Source: Bog-473 sp036268485
GTDB lineage: Bacteria; Actinomycetota; Acidimicrobiia; Acidimicrobiales; RAAP-2
Assembly: GCA_036268485.1 (NCBI GenBank)
Contig: DATAUC010000075.1
Span: 1-64,000, forward strand
Direction: 5' to 3'
Length of the DNA stretch: 64,000 bases
The notes beneath the pieces are model-generated. The model made no database searches. It saw nothing but the letters and a program-made list of their open reading frames with translations, and was not told where the DNA came from. Below are positions 50,799 through 58,731 of the stretch, piece by piece (within the stretch, counting starts at the first letter, position 1; every line of letters begins with the position of its first letter). Both the position numbers and the translations under genes were made by a program.

Positions 50799-51636
50799 GC
50801 CCACGCTGGCCCAACGACTGGGCTACGACGCTGACGCCAAGCTCCTGATCATTAACGCCGACGACCTGGGCTCGTGCCACTCGGCCAATGTGGGCGTCTT
50901 CGAGTGCCTGGCCACTGGCGTGGTCACCAGCGCCACCTTGATGGTGCCCTGCCCGTGGGCCCGTGAGGCGAGCAGCCGCTACCGGGGTGAGGACATCGGG
51001 GTCCACCTCACGGTCAATGCCGAATTCGAGCTCTACCGGTGGGGACCCATCACCCACGCCCCTTCGCTCCTCGGTGGCGACGGCGGATTTCCCCGCACGG
51101 TCGAGGACGTGTGGGACCACGCCGACCTGGACGAGGTGCGGCGCGAGTGCCGGGCCCAGATCGAGCGGGCCATCCTCTGGGGCTTCGACGTCAGCCACCT
51201 CGATGCCCATATGGGCACCCTCCAGCTGCGTCCTGAGTTCTTCGACGTGTACTTGGATATGGCGCTGGAATTCAGACTCCCCTTGCGCATGATCGGCCCC
51301 GGCATGGAGCGTTACGCCGGGTTCCCGGCCCGGGCCGTGGCGGCTGAAGCGGGCGCGGTGTTCACCGATCACATGCGATTCGTGCCCGGTGTGGGGTCTC
51401 GCGAGATGTTCAAGAAGGACCTGGGCGCGTTGCGTCCGGGGGTGACCGAGATGCACCTGCACCCGGCGGTCGACAGCGCGGAACTGCGCTCCCTGGCCAC
51501 CGACGATTGGGAAGCACGGGTCGACGACCATCGCATGATCTGTGCCGAGGACTGGGTGGCCGAGGCCGTGGCCGACGCCGGCGCCACCCTTATCGGCTTC
51601 CGCCCTCTGCGTGAGCTGGCGCGGTCGGGGGGCTGA
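50791..51636 (+). CDS. ChbG/HpnK (YdjC) family deacetylase
   Basis: The ATG at 50791 lies behind AAAGGAG at about 5 bases. The 281-residue protein has LLIINADDLGSCHSANVGVFE (metal Asp pair), GEDIGVHLTVNAEFELYRW, VSHLDAHMGTLQLRP and EMHLHP, all hallmarks of the YdjC/ChbG/HpnK carbohydrate deacetylases, which act on chitooligosaccharides or hopanoid-linked sugars. It overlaps purE by 8 bases; function is probably unrelated. Confidence 0.93.
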   Translation: MSEPTLAQRLGYDADAKLLIINADDLGSCHSANVGVFECLATGVVTSATLMVPCPWAREASSRYRGEDIGVHLTVNAEFELYRWGPITHAPSLLGGDGGFPRTVEDVWDHADLDEVRRECRAQIERAILWGFDVSHLDAHMGTLQLRPEFFDVYLDMALEFRLPLRMIGPGMERYAGFPARAVAAEAGAVFTDHMRFVPGVGSREMFKKDLGALRPGVTEMHLHPAVDSAELRSLATDDWEARVDDHRMICAEDWVAEAVADAGATLIGFRPLRELARSGG

Positions 51637-51639
51637 CCG

Positions 51640-52629
51640 ATGCCCGAAACGGCCATCGCGGGTGTCTCGCTCTTCAGCAAGGAGCGGGGAAAGAACATCG
51701 ACGTCTTCGAACTGGCGCTGACCTACGACGGGATTGAGATCCGCCGTCCGGCCGAGGACCCCCGCTTCCTGTCCTGGGAACGCATCACCGAATGGGAGAT
51801 CGAGCAACGCCGCGGCGGCGTCCTTTTGATCCTGCGTGGTGGCGGGTCGGTCACACCGCTGACCATCCCCCGCTGGAAGGTGGATGACCTCGACCTCGTG
51901 CTGCGCGATGTGACGACCCACTGGTCCCGCAACGTGGCCGAACAGGCGGGTGCGGGCGCTGGCCTGGACGAAGGCAGGCGGGACGAAGCCGACGCTCTGG
52001 CGCACGAATTCGAATCGGCGCCCGAGCCAGCACCACGGCCGCCTGTTGCGCCCGCGACACCGGCGGCGCCACTGCCCCTGCCACTGCCCCAGGTGGATAC
52101 CGACCTGGACTGGAGCCCGGTTGAGCCCCACAAATCGGAGCAGGGCGGGGCCATGGATGCGGGGATCCCACCGGCCGACGACCAAGATTCGACGGTGGCC
52201 GGCACCCTGGTGTGGCCCGACCGCTCGACCCTGACTGCGGTGCCCGATCTGGCCTGGCCCAGCGACACCCCGCCGCGGGAGGAGCCGGCCGACCCGGCGC
52301 TCAGCTGGGACGCCGAGAGCACGCCCAAGCCCAAGGTGCGGGTTCTCGAAAGCACGCCCGAACCAGTCCCGGTCATGAGGGCCGCCGAGCCCAAGGTCGT
52401 GATCCGCCCGGTCGAAGGAGCCCCTGACCGTCCGGCGCCTGTCACGGCGCGAGCGACGCGGGCGGCCCGGCGCACACGAATGCACACCAATCAGTCCACC
52501 CGGCGGAAATCACCAGCGCAACTGGCCTTCACGATCAGCCTCTTGGGCGCCATCGCCGTGTCGGTGTCGCTGATCCTGGCCCAGAGCGCCGGTGCGGTGC
52601 ACTTGAGCTTCTTGGGGTTTGCCGGTTGA
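51640..52629 (+). CDS. Hypothetical protein with N-terminal PH-like part, Pro-rich middle and C-terminal membrane helix
   Basis: The 329-residue protein starts at ATG 51640, three bases after the deacetylase. The first ~100 residues (FELALTYDGIEIRRPAEDPRFLSWERITEWEIEQRRGGVLLIL) form a beta-rich, PH-like module. Residues about 105-280 are low-complexity, Pro/Ala/acidic-rich and disordered, then a basic patch (RATRAARRTRMHTNQSTRRKS) precedes a C-terminal helix LAFTISLLGAIAVSVSLILA. This tail-anchored layout is common in uncharacterised actinobacterial proteins. I know no function. Confidence 0.75.
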   Translation: MPETAIAGVSLFSKERGKNIDVFELALTYDGIEIRRPAEDPRFLSWERITEWEIEQRRGGVLLILRGGGSVTPLTIPRWKVDDLDLVLRDVTTHWSRNVAEQAGAGAGLDEGRRDEADALAHEFESAPEPAPRPPVAPATPAAPLPLPLPQVDTDLDWSPVEPHKSEQGGAMDAGIPPADDQDSTVAGTLVWPDRSTLTAVPDLAWPSDTPPREEPADPALSWDAESTPKPKVRVLESTPEPVPVMRAAEPKVVIRPVEGAPDRPAPVTARATRAARRTRMHTNQSTRRKSPAQLAFTISLLGAIAVSVSLILAQSAGAVHLSFLGFAG

Positions 52630-52630
52630 G

Positions 52631-53494
52631 TTAGACGGGACGCACGCCGGAGAAGAGGTCGTCCTCGGTGACGTCGGTCCCGCCGATGCGGCTCTGCGCC
52701 AGGCGGAACTGGTCGACCGGGAAGATGTCCCGCATCACTTCGGGCGGCAAGCCGAACCAGAAGGGCGAGTTGGGGTCCACCTGCGTGGCGTGCGCCTTGA
52801 GTGCGTTGCCGCGGACGTCCTGGAACCCGGTGATGTCGACTGCGGTGGTGTACGGCTCGTCACGGGTCAGGCGGGACAGCCACTTCTCATCGAAGGGTGA
52901 CGTGAGGCCGAGCTCTTCGAACTTGGCGTGGATCTGGCGGAAGCGTTCGGCCGGCCACACCGAGTAGTAGAGCTTGGCCGGCGTGTGCGGGGGGCCGGCG
53001 TCGGGAAAACGCTCGGGATCGCCAGCGGCATCGAAGGCCACAACCGAGATCTCGTGCACCCGCAGGTGATCGGGGTGCGGGTATTCGGTCTGGTCGTCGC
53101 CGTAGGTGATGATGACCTGCGGACGCTCGCGCCGGATGATGGCCACCAGCCGCTCGACCGCTTCGTCCAACGGGGCCTGGGCGAAGGAATCCGGACGGGC
53201 GTTGGCCTCGGTGTCGGGCATGCCCGAGTCGCGGTAGCCCAGCATGATGGTCTCGTCGTAGCCGATGATGTCGGTGGCGGCCTTGAGCTCGGCCATGCGC
53301 ACGGCGCCGATGTCGGCACGGACCTCAGGCGTATCCATGGCGGGATTGAGGATGTCGCCCTCTTCGCCGCCCGTGCAGCACACCAGCACGGTACGGACGC
53401 CCTCGGCGTGATAGCGGGCCACGGTGGAGGCCCCCTTCGACGACTCATCGTCGGGGTGGGCGTGGACGGAGAGCAGGCAAAGTCCTTCAGACAC
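52631..53494 (-). CDS. mca: Mycothiol S-conjugate amidase
   Basis: The 287-residue metal-dependent LmbE/PIG-L protein has the zinc motif HAHPDDESSKGA near the N-terminus and the second His motif YPHPDHLRVHEI. GEEGDILNPAMDTPEVRADI and YSVWPAERFRQIHAKFEELG are typical of Mca rather than MshB. Mca cleaves mycothiol conjugates to release a mercapturic acid for export, so this gene implies mycothiol metabolism. Start at GTG 53492-53494. It is convergent with the hypothetical gene at 51640. Confidence 0.92.
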   Translation of the reverse strand: MSEGLCLLSVHAHPDDESSKGASTVARYHAEGVRTVLVCCTGGEEGDILNPAMDTPEVRADIGAVRMAELKAATDIIGYDETIMLGYRDSGMPDTEANARPDSFAQAPLDEAVERLVAIIRRERPQVIITYGDDQTEYPHPDHLRVHEISVVAFDAAGDPERFPDAGPPHTPAKLYYSVWPAERFRQIHAKFEELGLTSPFDEKWLSRLTRDEPYTTAVDITGFQDVRGNALKAHATQVDPNSPFWFGLPPEVMRDIFPVDQFRLAQSRIGGTDVTEDDLFSGVRPV

Positions 53495-53571
53495 GGATTG
53501 GACCTTAGTGGTGGCCCCGGCTGGTCCTGGCCGGCGACACCCATCGCCCGCTGGGCCTTATGCTCGTGGCC

Positions 53572-54354
53572 ATGGCAGGCACGTTCAAGCGGATCTCGGG
53601 CATCTTCCAGGCCAAGGCCAACAAGGTTCTCGACAAGGCAGAAGACCCCCGCGACACGCTTGACCTCTCGTATGAGAAGCAGCTGGAGCAGCTCCAGAAG
53701 GTGCGCCGAGGGGTGGCCGACGTGGCCACGGCCCGCAAGCGGATTGAGCTGCAGGCGCAGGGGTTGCAGAAGCAGGCCGACAAGCTCCAGACCCAGGCCA
53801 AGGCCGCGTTGTCCCAGGGCAACGAGGATCTGGCCCGCGAGGCCCTCTCCCGGCGGGCTGCACTGGGCGAACAGTTAGCCGAGCTCAAGACCCAGCACGA
53901 CCAGATCACCGAGCAGGAGCAGAAGCTGGTCGATACCTCGCAGCAACTGCAGACGCGGGTGGAGCAGTTCCGGACCAAGAAGGAAACCCTCAAGGCCAGT
54001 TACACGGCGGCGGAGGCCCAGACCAAGGTCGGCGAGGCCGTCTCGGGCATCTCCGATTCCATGGGCAGCTCGGCCCAGGCCATGCAACGGGCCCAGGACA
54101 AGATCGCCGGCATGCAGGCCCGGGCCGGCGCGATCGACGAACTGCTGGCCTCGGGCGCGCTGAACGACCTGAGTACACCGGTCGATGACATTCAGAAGGA
54201 ACTGGACAGGGTGACCGCGACGTCTCAGGTGGACAATGAGCTGGCGGCGCTCAAGGCGGAGTTGGGAACGGGCGGTGCTGATGGGGACGCGGCTGCGCTC
54301 CCTGCTGCGGCGCCGGCGACCGATCAAAGTGGTGCTGGAGGGACAGCCATCTGA
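53572..54354 (+). CDS. pspA: PspA/IM30-family phage-shock protein
   Basis: The ATG at 53572 is preferred to a TTG/ATG 12 bases earlier by homology (MAGTFKRISGIFQAKANKVLDKAEDP). The 260-residue protein is almost entirely coiled coil, with the PspA N-terminal amphipathic helix followed by long Gln/Glu/Lys-rich helices (LEQLQKVRRGVADVATARKRIELQAQ) to about residue 230, and an Ala/Gly-rich tail. PspA/IM30 binds and protects the inner membrane under stress. It is the first gene of a three-gene operon with htpX and pspAB. Confidence 0.94.
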   Translation: MAGTFKRISGIFQAKANKVLDKAEDPRDTLDLSYEKQLEQLQKVRRGVADVATARKRIELQAQGLQKQADKLQTQAKAALSQGNEDLAREALSRRAALGEQLAELKTQHDQITEQEQKLVDTSQQLQTRVEQFRTKKETLKASYTAAEAQTKVGEAVSGISDSMGSSAQAMQRAQDKIAGMQARAGAIDELLASGALNDLSTPVDDIQKELDRVTATSQVDNELAALKAELGTGGADGDAAALPAAAPATDQSGAGGTAI

Positions 54355-55310
54355 TGGCGTTCGCCCACAACATCAAGGCCGATCGCGGCCTGACCACTCG
54401 CATGTTGATGACCGGTTTCTTCCTCGTCGTGCTCTACGGCGTCGTCATCGCCGTCGTCATCGCCTTCGGCGCACCCTTTGCCGTGGTCATCGTCATCGCC
54501 GCCGTACTTCTCTTCTGTCAGTACTACTTCAGCGACAAGATCGCCATGTACTCCATGCACGCCAAGGAGGTCACGCCGGAGCAGGCGCCCGAACTCCACG
54601 GCGTGATCGACCGCCTGTGCGCGCTGGCCGACATGCCCAAGCCGCGGGTGGCCATCGCCCAGACTGACGTGCCCAACGCCTTCGCCACCGGCCGCAGCCC
54701 CAAGGCCGCCGTCGTGTGCGCCACGTCGGGCTTGCTGCGCCGGCTCGACGAGCCCGAGATTGAGGCCGTACTGGCCCACGAGATCTCGCACGTGGCCCAC
54801 CGCGATGTGGCCGTCATGACGATCGCCAGTGGCCTGGGCATGATCGCCGGCCTGCTGACCCGCGTGATGTTCTACTCCGAGCTCTTCGGCGGTGGCCGGA
54901 GCAATAACAACAACAACAATCAGAATGCAGCCGGTATCGAGATGCTCATCATGCTCGTGTCCATCGTGGTGTATTTCGTGAGCTTCCTCTTGACCATGGC
55001 GCTGTCGCGCTACCGCGAGTTGGCGGCGGACCGCTCCGGCGCCATCCTCATCGGTCGGCCGTCGCAGTTGGCCGCCGCACTGATAAAGATCTCAGGCGAG
55101 ATGGGCCGGATCCCGACCAAGGACCTGCGGGCAGCCGAGCCGTTCAACGCCTTCTTTTTCATGCCCGCGCTGGCCGGTCAGAACGCCCAGGACCGGGGCC
55201 AGGGTGGTGGAGGCGGCTTCAGCTTCGGCAGCCTCTTCCGCACCCACCCCTCGCTCGAGCGCCGCCTGGCCCAGCTCGATGAGCTGGAGCACCAGCTCGG
55301 CCAAGCCTGA
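54354..55310 (+). CDS. htpX: HtpX-type zinc metalloprotease
   Basis: The 318-residue protein starts at ATG 54354, overlapping the pspA stop (TGATG). It has two N-terminal transmembrane helices, the zinc motif HEISH (142-146), two more helices (MLIMLVSIVVYFVSFLLTMAL), and SRYRELAADRSGAILIG with the third ligand. HtpX degrades misfolded membrane proteins. A polar Asn-rich loop (SNNNNNNQN) lies between helices. Its linkage to pspA is the known actinobacterial triad. Confidence 0.95.
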   Translation: MAFAHNIKADRGLTTRMLMTGFFLVVLYGVVIAVVIAFGAPFAVVIVIAAVLLFCQYYFSDKIAMYSMHAKEVTPEQAPELHGVIDRLCALADMPKPRVAIAQTDVPNAFATGRSPKAAVVCATSGLLRRLDEPEIEAVLAHEISHVAHRDVAVMTIASGLGMIAGLLTRVMFYSELFGGGRSNNNNNNQNAAGIEMLIMLVSIVVYFVSFLLTMALSRYRELAADRSGAILIGRPSQLAAALIKISGEMGRIPTKDLRAAEPFNAFFFMPALAGQNAQDRGQGGGGGFSFGSLFRTHPSLERRLAQLDELEHQLGQA

Positions 55311-55883
55311 GTGGGGCTCTTCGATTCCATCCTGGGCCGCACCAAGCCGGTCAAGGCCAACCTCGATGCGCTGTTCGCCCTGCCGACCGCGGCGCTGACC
55401 CTGCAGAGCGCCGGCGGGCTGGTCTCGTCCGGCCATGCCGGTGTGTGCTGGAAACCACCGTCGGGTCAGGGGTCTGAGGACCTGCAGACCCAGGTCTCCG
55501 AGTTGGTGGGGGACGGCTTCACGCAGACCAAGGACTCCTTCGGCTACGGCTGGCTCTTACTGGCCAAGCCCGAACTCGACGACCTGGTGACCGAGGCCCA
55601 CATGGCCAACTCGACGCTGACCGATGCCGGCTGGGGCCCACAACTGTTGTGTTCGGTCTTCGGCTTCGTGCCGGGACCCGAGGCGGCCAGCGACGCTCGC
55701 GCCTTCTCGCTGGTCTACCTCTACAAGCGGGGCACCTTCTACCCCTTCGCCCCCATTGACGCCAAGCGGGAACGGCGCGACACCGAACTGGAGCTGCGCA
55801 TCCGCTCCATGCTCGGGGTCGACCTGCCGGTCGAGAGCGACGTGACCCGCTGGTTCCCCATGTGGGACATGCCGGTCGGCTGA
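55311..55883 (+). CDS. pspAB: PspA-associated protein PspAB
   Basis: The 190-residue protein starts at the GTG directly after the htpX stop. It begins GLFDSILGRTKPVKANLDALFALPTAALTLQSAGG and continues with FGFVPGPEAASDARAFSLVYLYKRGTFYPFAPIDAKRERR, the features of the PspAB family found next to pspA and htpX in actinobacteria. It is cytoplasmic and likely regulates PspA or the protease. It is followed by a protein phosphatase 3 bases later. Confidence 0.9.
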   Translation: MGLFDSILGRTKPVKANLDALFALPTAALTLQSAGGLVSSGHAGVCWKPPSGQGSEDLQTQVSELVGDGFTQTKDSFGYGWLLLAKPELDDLVTEAHMANSTLTDAGWGPQLLCSVFGFVPGPEAASDARAFSLVYLYKRGTFYPFAPIDAKRERRDTELELRIRSMLGVDLPVESDVTRWFPMWDMPVG

Positions 55884-55885
55884 GC

Positions 55886-56611
55886 ATGGAACGCATCATC
55901 ACCCTGGAGGGTGCGGTCAACTTCCGGGACCTGGGTGGATACGAGACCGTCGATGGTCAGCACACCCGTTGGCGTGTGCTCTTCCGGGCCGACGGCCTGA
56001 GCGAGTTGACCGAGCCGGACTTCTCCGTCATGCGCACCTTGGGCATCCGCACGGTGGTCGATCTGCGCTCCAACGACGAGGTGGAGTTCAGTCGTTTCAA
56101 TGTGGACGCGCATCCGGTCGAGTTCCACCACTTCCCTTTCCTGCGCTCGCTCCCCCGCCCCGACGAGTTCACCATGACGCCCGGCCTGCTCGGCACGCAG
56201 TACACGGAGATGCTTGACGATGCGGCGCCCCAGATCATCGGAGCGCTGACCGCATTGGCCGGGGTCGACGCCCAGCCGGCGGTCTTCCACTGCACGGCCG
56301 GCAAGGACCGCACCGGATTGCTGGCCGCGCTGGTGCTGTCGCTGGTTGGCGTGCCCGAAGAGGTCGTGGTGGAGGACTATGCGTTGAGCGGCGCCGCCAT
56401 GGCCCGCCTGCGGGCCAAGCTGATCCTCAAGTACCCCGACGGGGCGGACATGATCTCGGACTCCGATGAGGTCTTCTCGGCCGATCCCACCAACATGGTG
56501 GCGCTGTTCGCCCACATGCGCCAGCAGTACGGCTCGGTTGCCGATTACGCGCTCGCGGTGGGCGTGCCCAGCGACGTGGTTGACCGCCTGCGGTCCGGGC
56601 TGCTCGAGTAA
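55886..56611 (+). CDS. Tyrosine-protein phosphatase (PtpB-like)
   Basis: The ATG at 55886 is taken since its product starts ERIITLEGAVNFRDLGGYET, the conserved beginning of this family; an upstream ATG at 55862 lies inside pspAB. The 241-residue protein has VVDLRSNDEVEF and the catalytic loop HCTAGKDRTG (His135-Cys136 to Arg142). This is the Tyr_phosphatase3 (PtpB) class. In mycobacteria PtpB dephosphorylates host or lipid targets; here the substrate is unknown. It may be read with the psp operon. Confidence 0.92.
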   Translation: MERIITLEGAVNFRDLGGYETVDGQHTRWRVLFRADGLSELTEPDFSVMRTLGIRTVVDLRSNDEVEFSRFNVDAHPVEFHHFPFLRSLPRPDEFTMTPGLLGTQYTEMLDDAAPQIIGALTALAGVDAQPAVFHCTAGKDRTGLLAALVLSLVGVPEEVVVEDYALSGAAMARLRAKLILKYPDGADMISDSDEVFSADPTNMVALFAHMRQQYGSVADYALAVGVPSDVVDRLRSGLLE

Positions 56612-56643
56612 CTCGCGGAGCGTTTCGTCCGTTAGTTCGTTCG

Positions 56644-56940
56644 TTAGCGCAGCGGGCGGAGGCGGTCGATGGCGGCCGCCAGCGCCAGATCGAGCACGGT
56701 CAGGCCGCCTTCGCTATGGGTGCTCAGCACCAGGTGCACCTTGTTCCAGCGGATATCGATGTCGGGGTGGTGATTGGCCGCTTCGGCCGCTGCACCCACC
56801 TGGTTGACGAACGTCAGGGCAGCGGCGAAGTCATGCAACTCGACCGTCGTGCTGATCTCGTCGTCCTGGCGCGTCCACTCGAGGTGTTGTTCTTCGAGGG
56901 CAGCATCGACCTCGTCGGCCGAGAGGACCTCGGGTCTCAT
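56644..56940 (-). CDS. 4a-hydroxytetrahydrobiopterin dehydratase (PCD/DCoH)
   Basis: The 98-residue protein has the pterin-4a-carbinolamine dehydratase signature: NHHPDIDIRWNKVHLVLSTHSEGGLTVLDLALAAAID, including the catalytic His pair, and FAAALTFVNQVGAAAEAA as the first helix. It recycles the pterin cofactor for aromatic hydroxylases, although no such hydroxylase is in the window. Its start overlaps the fumC stop (TGATG), so it is translationally coupled to it. Confidence 0.93.
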   Translation of the reverse strand: MRPEVLSADEVDAALEEQHLEWTRQDDEISTTVELHDFAAALTFVNQVGAAAEAANHHPDIDIRWNKVHLVLSTHSEGGLTVLDLALAAAIDRLRPLR

Positions 56941-58337
56941 GGGTGGGTCATCTCCTCGGGCCGCACAGCGGCATCGAATTCTTCGCCGGTCAGCAACTCG
57001 AGTGCGAGAGCCGATTCCCGCAAGGTGATGCCTTCTTTGTGGGCCTTCTTGGCCACCTTGGCCGCGTTGTCGTAGCCGATGATCGGATTGAGGGCCGTCA
57101 CCAACATGAGCGAGTTGGTCAGGTGTCGTTGGATCTGCGGGTAGTCCGGTTGCAAGCCCTCCACACAGAATTCACGGAAGCCGCGGCAGGCGTCGGTCAT
57201 GAGGGCGATCGACTGCATGATGTTGTAGGCAATCACCGGCTTGCAGACATTGAGTTCGAGGTTGCCCCGACTGCCGGCGATAGCGACGGCGGCGTCATTG
57301 CCGAGGACCTGGATGCCCACCATGATCATGGCTTCGCTCTGGGTCGGGTTGACCTTGCCGGGCATGATGGAGGAACCCGGTTCGTTCTCCGGGAGGGCCA
57401 GCTCGCCCAGGCCGCTGCGTGGACCGGAACCGAGCCAGCGAATGTCGTCGGCGATTTTCATGAGTGACACGGCCAGGGTGCGCAACGCTCCGTGCGTGAA
57501 GACCAGCGCATCGTGCGCGGCCAGTGCAGCGAACTTGTTGGGCGCCGTGATGAACGGGAGTCCGGTCATGTCGGCGATGGCCTTGGCCACACGCTCACCG
57601 AACTCCGGATGGGTGTTCAGACCGGTGCCCACCGCCGTGCCGCCGGCCGCCAGCTCGTAGAGGCCGGGCAGCGTGAGCTCGATGCGCTTGACGTCGGCGG
57701 TCAGTTGCTCGACGTACCCAGAGAATTCCTGGCCCAGTGTGAGGGGCACCGCGTCCATGAGGTGCGTGCGGCCGATCTTGGTGATGTCGGCGTACTCGAC
57801 CTCCTTGGCGTGCAGGGCATCCCTGAGCGCGATCACCGATGGCAGGAGGCGATGCACGATCTCCTCGACGGCCGCAATGTGCATGGCGGTCGGGAAGGTG
57901 TCATTCGACGACTGCGACATGTTCACGTCGTCGTTGGGATGGACCGGCTTCTTGCTCCCCATCTCGCCGCCGGCGAGCTCAATGGCGCGATTGGAAATCA
58001 CCTCGTTGGCGTTCATGTTGGTCTGGGTGCCGCTCCCCGTCTGCCAGATGTGCAGGGGGAATTGGTCATTGAGGATTCCCTCGGCCACCTCGGCGGCCGC
58101 CTGCTCAATGAGGGCAGCCAGATCCGGGGAGAGCTTGCCCAGGTCCTGGTTGACCTTGGCCGAGGCCCCTTTGAGGATGCCGAAGGCCCGGACGAGCGGC
58201 TTGGGCATGGTCTCGCCGCCGATGTCGAAATGGTGGAGCGATCGGGCCGTCTGGGCCCCCCAGTACCGGTCCGAGGGGACCTCGATCTCCCCCATGCTGT
58301 CGCTTTCGATCCGAGTCGTAGTCACGGGAGGCAGCAT
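56937..58337 (-). CDS. fumC: Fumarate hydratase, class II
   Basis: The 466-residue enzyme interconverts fumarate and malate in the citric acid cycle. It has IWQTGSGTQTNMNANEVISN, HPNDDVNMSQSSNDTFPTAMHI and the signature GSSIMPGKVNPTQSE of the fumarase/aspartase superfamily. It belongs to the iron-free, tetrameric class II. The first codon is taken at ATG 58335-58337; a start at a downstream GTG is possible. It is followed by the pterin dehydratase gene. Confidence 0.97.
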   Translation of the reverse strand: MLPPVTTTRIESDSMGEIEVPSDRYWGAQTARSLHHFDIGGETMPKPLVRAFGILKGASAKVNQDLGKLSPDLAALIEQAAAEVAEGILNDQFPLHIWQTGSGTQTNMNANEVISNRAIELAGGEMGSKKPVHPNDDVNMSQSSNDTFPTAMHIAAVEEIVHRLLPSVIALRDALHAKEVEYADITKIGRTHLMDAVPLTLGQEFSGYVEQLTADVKRIELTLPGLYELAAGGTAVGTGLNTHPEFGERVAKAIADMTGLPFITAPNKFAALAAHDALVFTHGALRTLAVSLMKIADDIRWLGSGPRSGLGELALPENEPGSSIMPGKVNPTQSEAMIMVGIQVLGNDAAVAIAGSRGNLELNVCKPVIAYNIMQSIALMTDACRGFREFCVEGLQPDYPQIQRHLTNSLMLVTALNPIIGYDNAAKVAKKAHKEGITLRESALALELLTGEEFDAAVRPEEMTHP

Positions 58338-58731
58338 ACGGCTGGGCGTTGAAGGGGCAATTCGGGGCGGTCGTGGCCCGGGATGGGCTTTCTTCGAGGG
58401 GCTGAGTCAGGCACAACTGGATGCCTCCTAGACAGTTCCAAGCAGGCTCTTCAGGCACAAACCCTCACTCGAGGGTTGAGAGTTGTTGTGGAGATTTGTC
58501 TCGAATTGGCGGTGACCGGATGAAGGACGGGCATTCCGGACACCCTTGGGGCACCTGCGGGAGCGGGTTGTTCTGACCCGTGAGATCAACGTCCGTTGGA
58601 TATTTCTCGGGCATTAAAACGCCAGATTCCGCGACCAGGGCTGTTCTACCTGCAAGTATGTGGCGTTGTCGCGTACGAATCCTGAGCATCACACAGGCAC
58701 TCAAAAGAAAAGAAGGGGATCCCTCACTCCT
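58338..58731. other. 394-bp intergenic region with a small perfect hairpin
   Basis: Between the divergent fumC and TIG-repeat genes no coding frame is convincing. AACCCTC (58460-58466) and GAGGGTT (58471-58477) form a perfect 7-bp hairpin with a 4-base loop. The rest is less GC-rich towards the TIG gene and contains AAAAGAAAAGAAGGGG just ahead of the start, a probable ribosome-binding site. No riboswitch consensus is recognised. The region must hold promoters in both directions. Confidence 0.5.

Noticed and set aside
50650..52485. Long minus-strand open frame opposite purE, the deacetylase and the hypothetical gene
   Set aside because: It spans three well-supported genes on the other strand and shows only low-complexity Gly/Arg/His text.
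58460..58477. Small hairpin AACCCTC-N4-GAGGGTT as a terminator or riboswitch
   Set aside because: No T-run follows and no known riboswitch core was recognised; it is only noted inside the intergenic entry.
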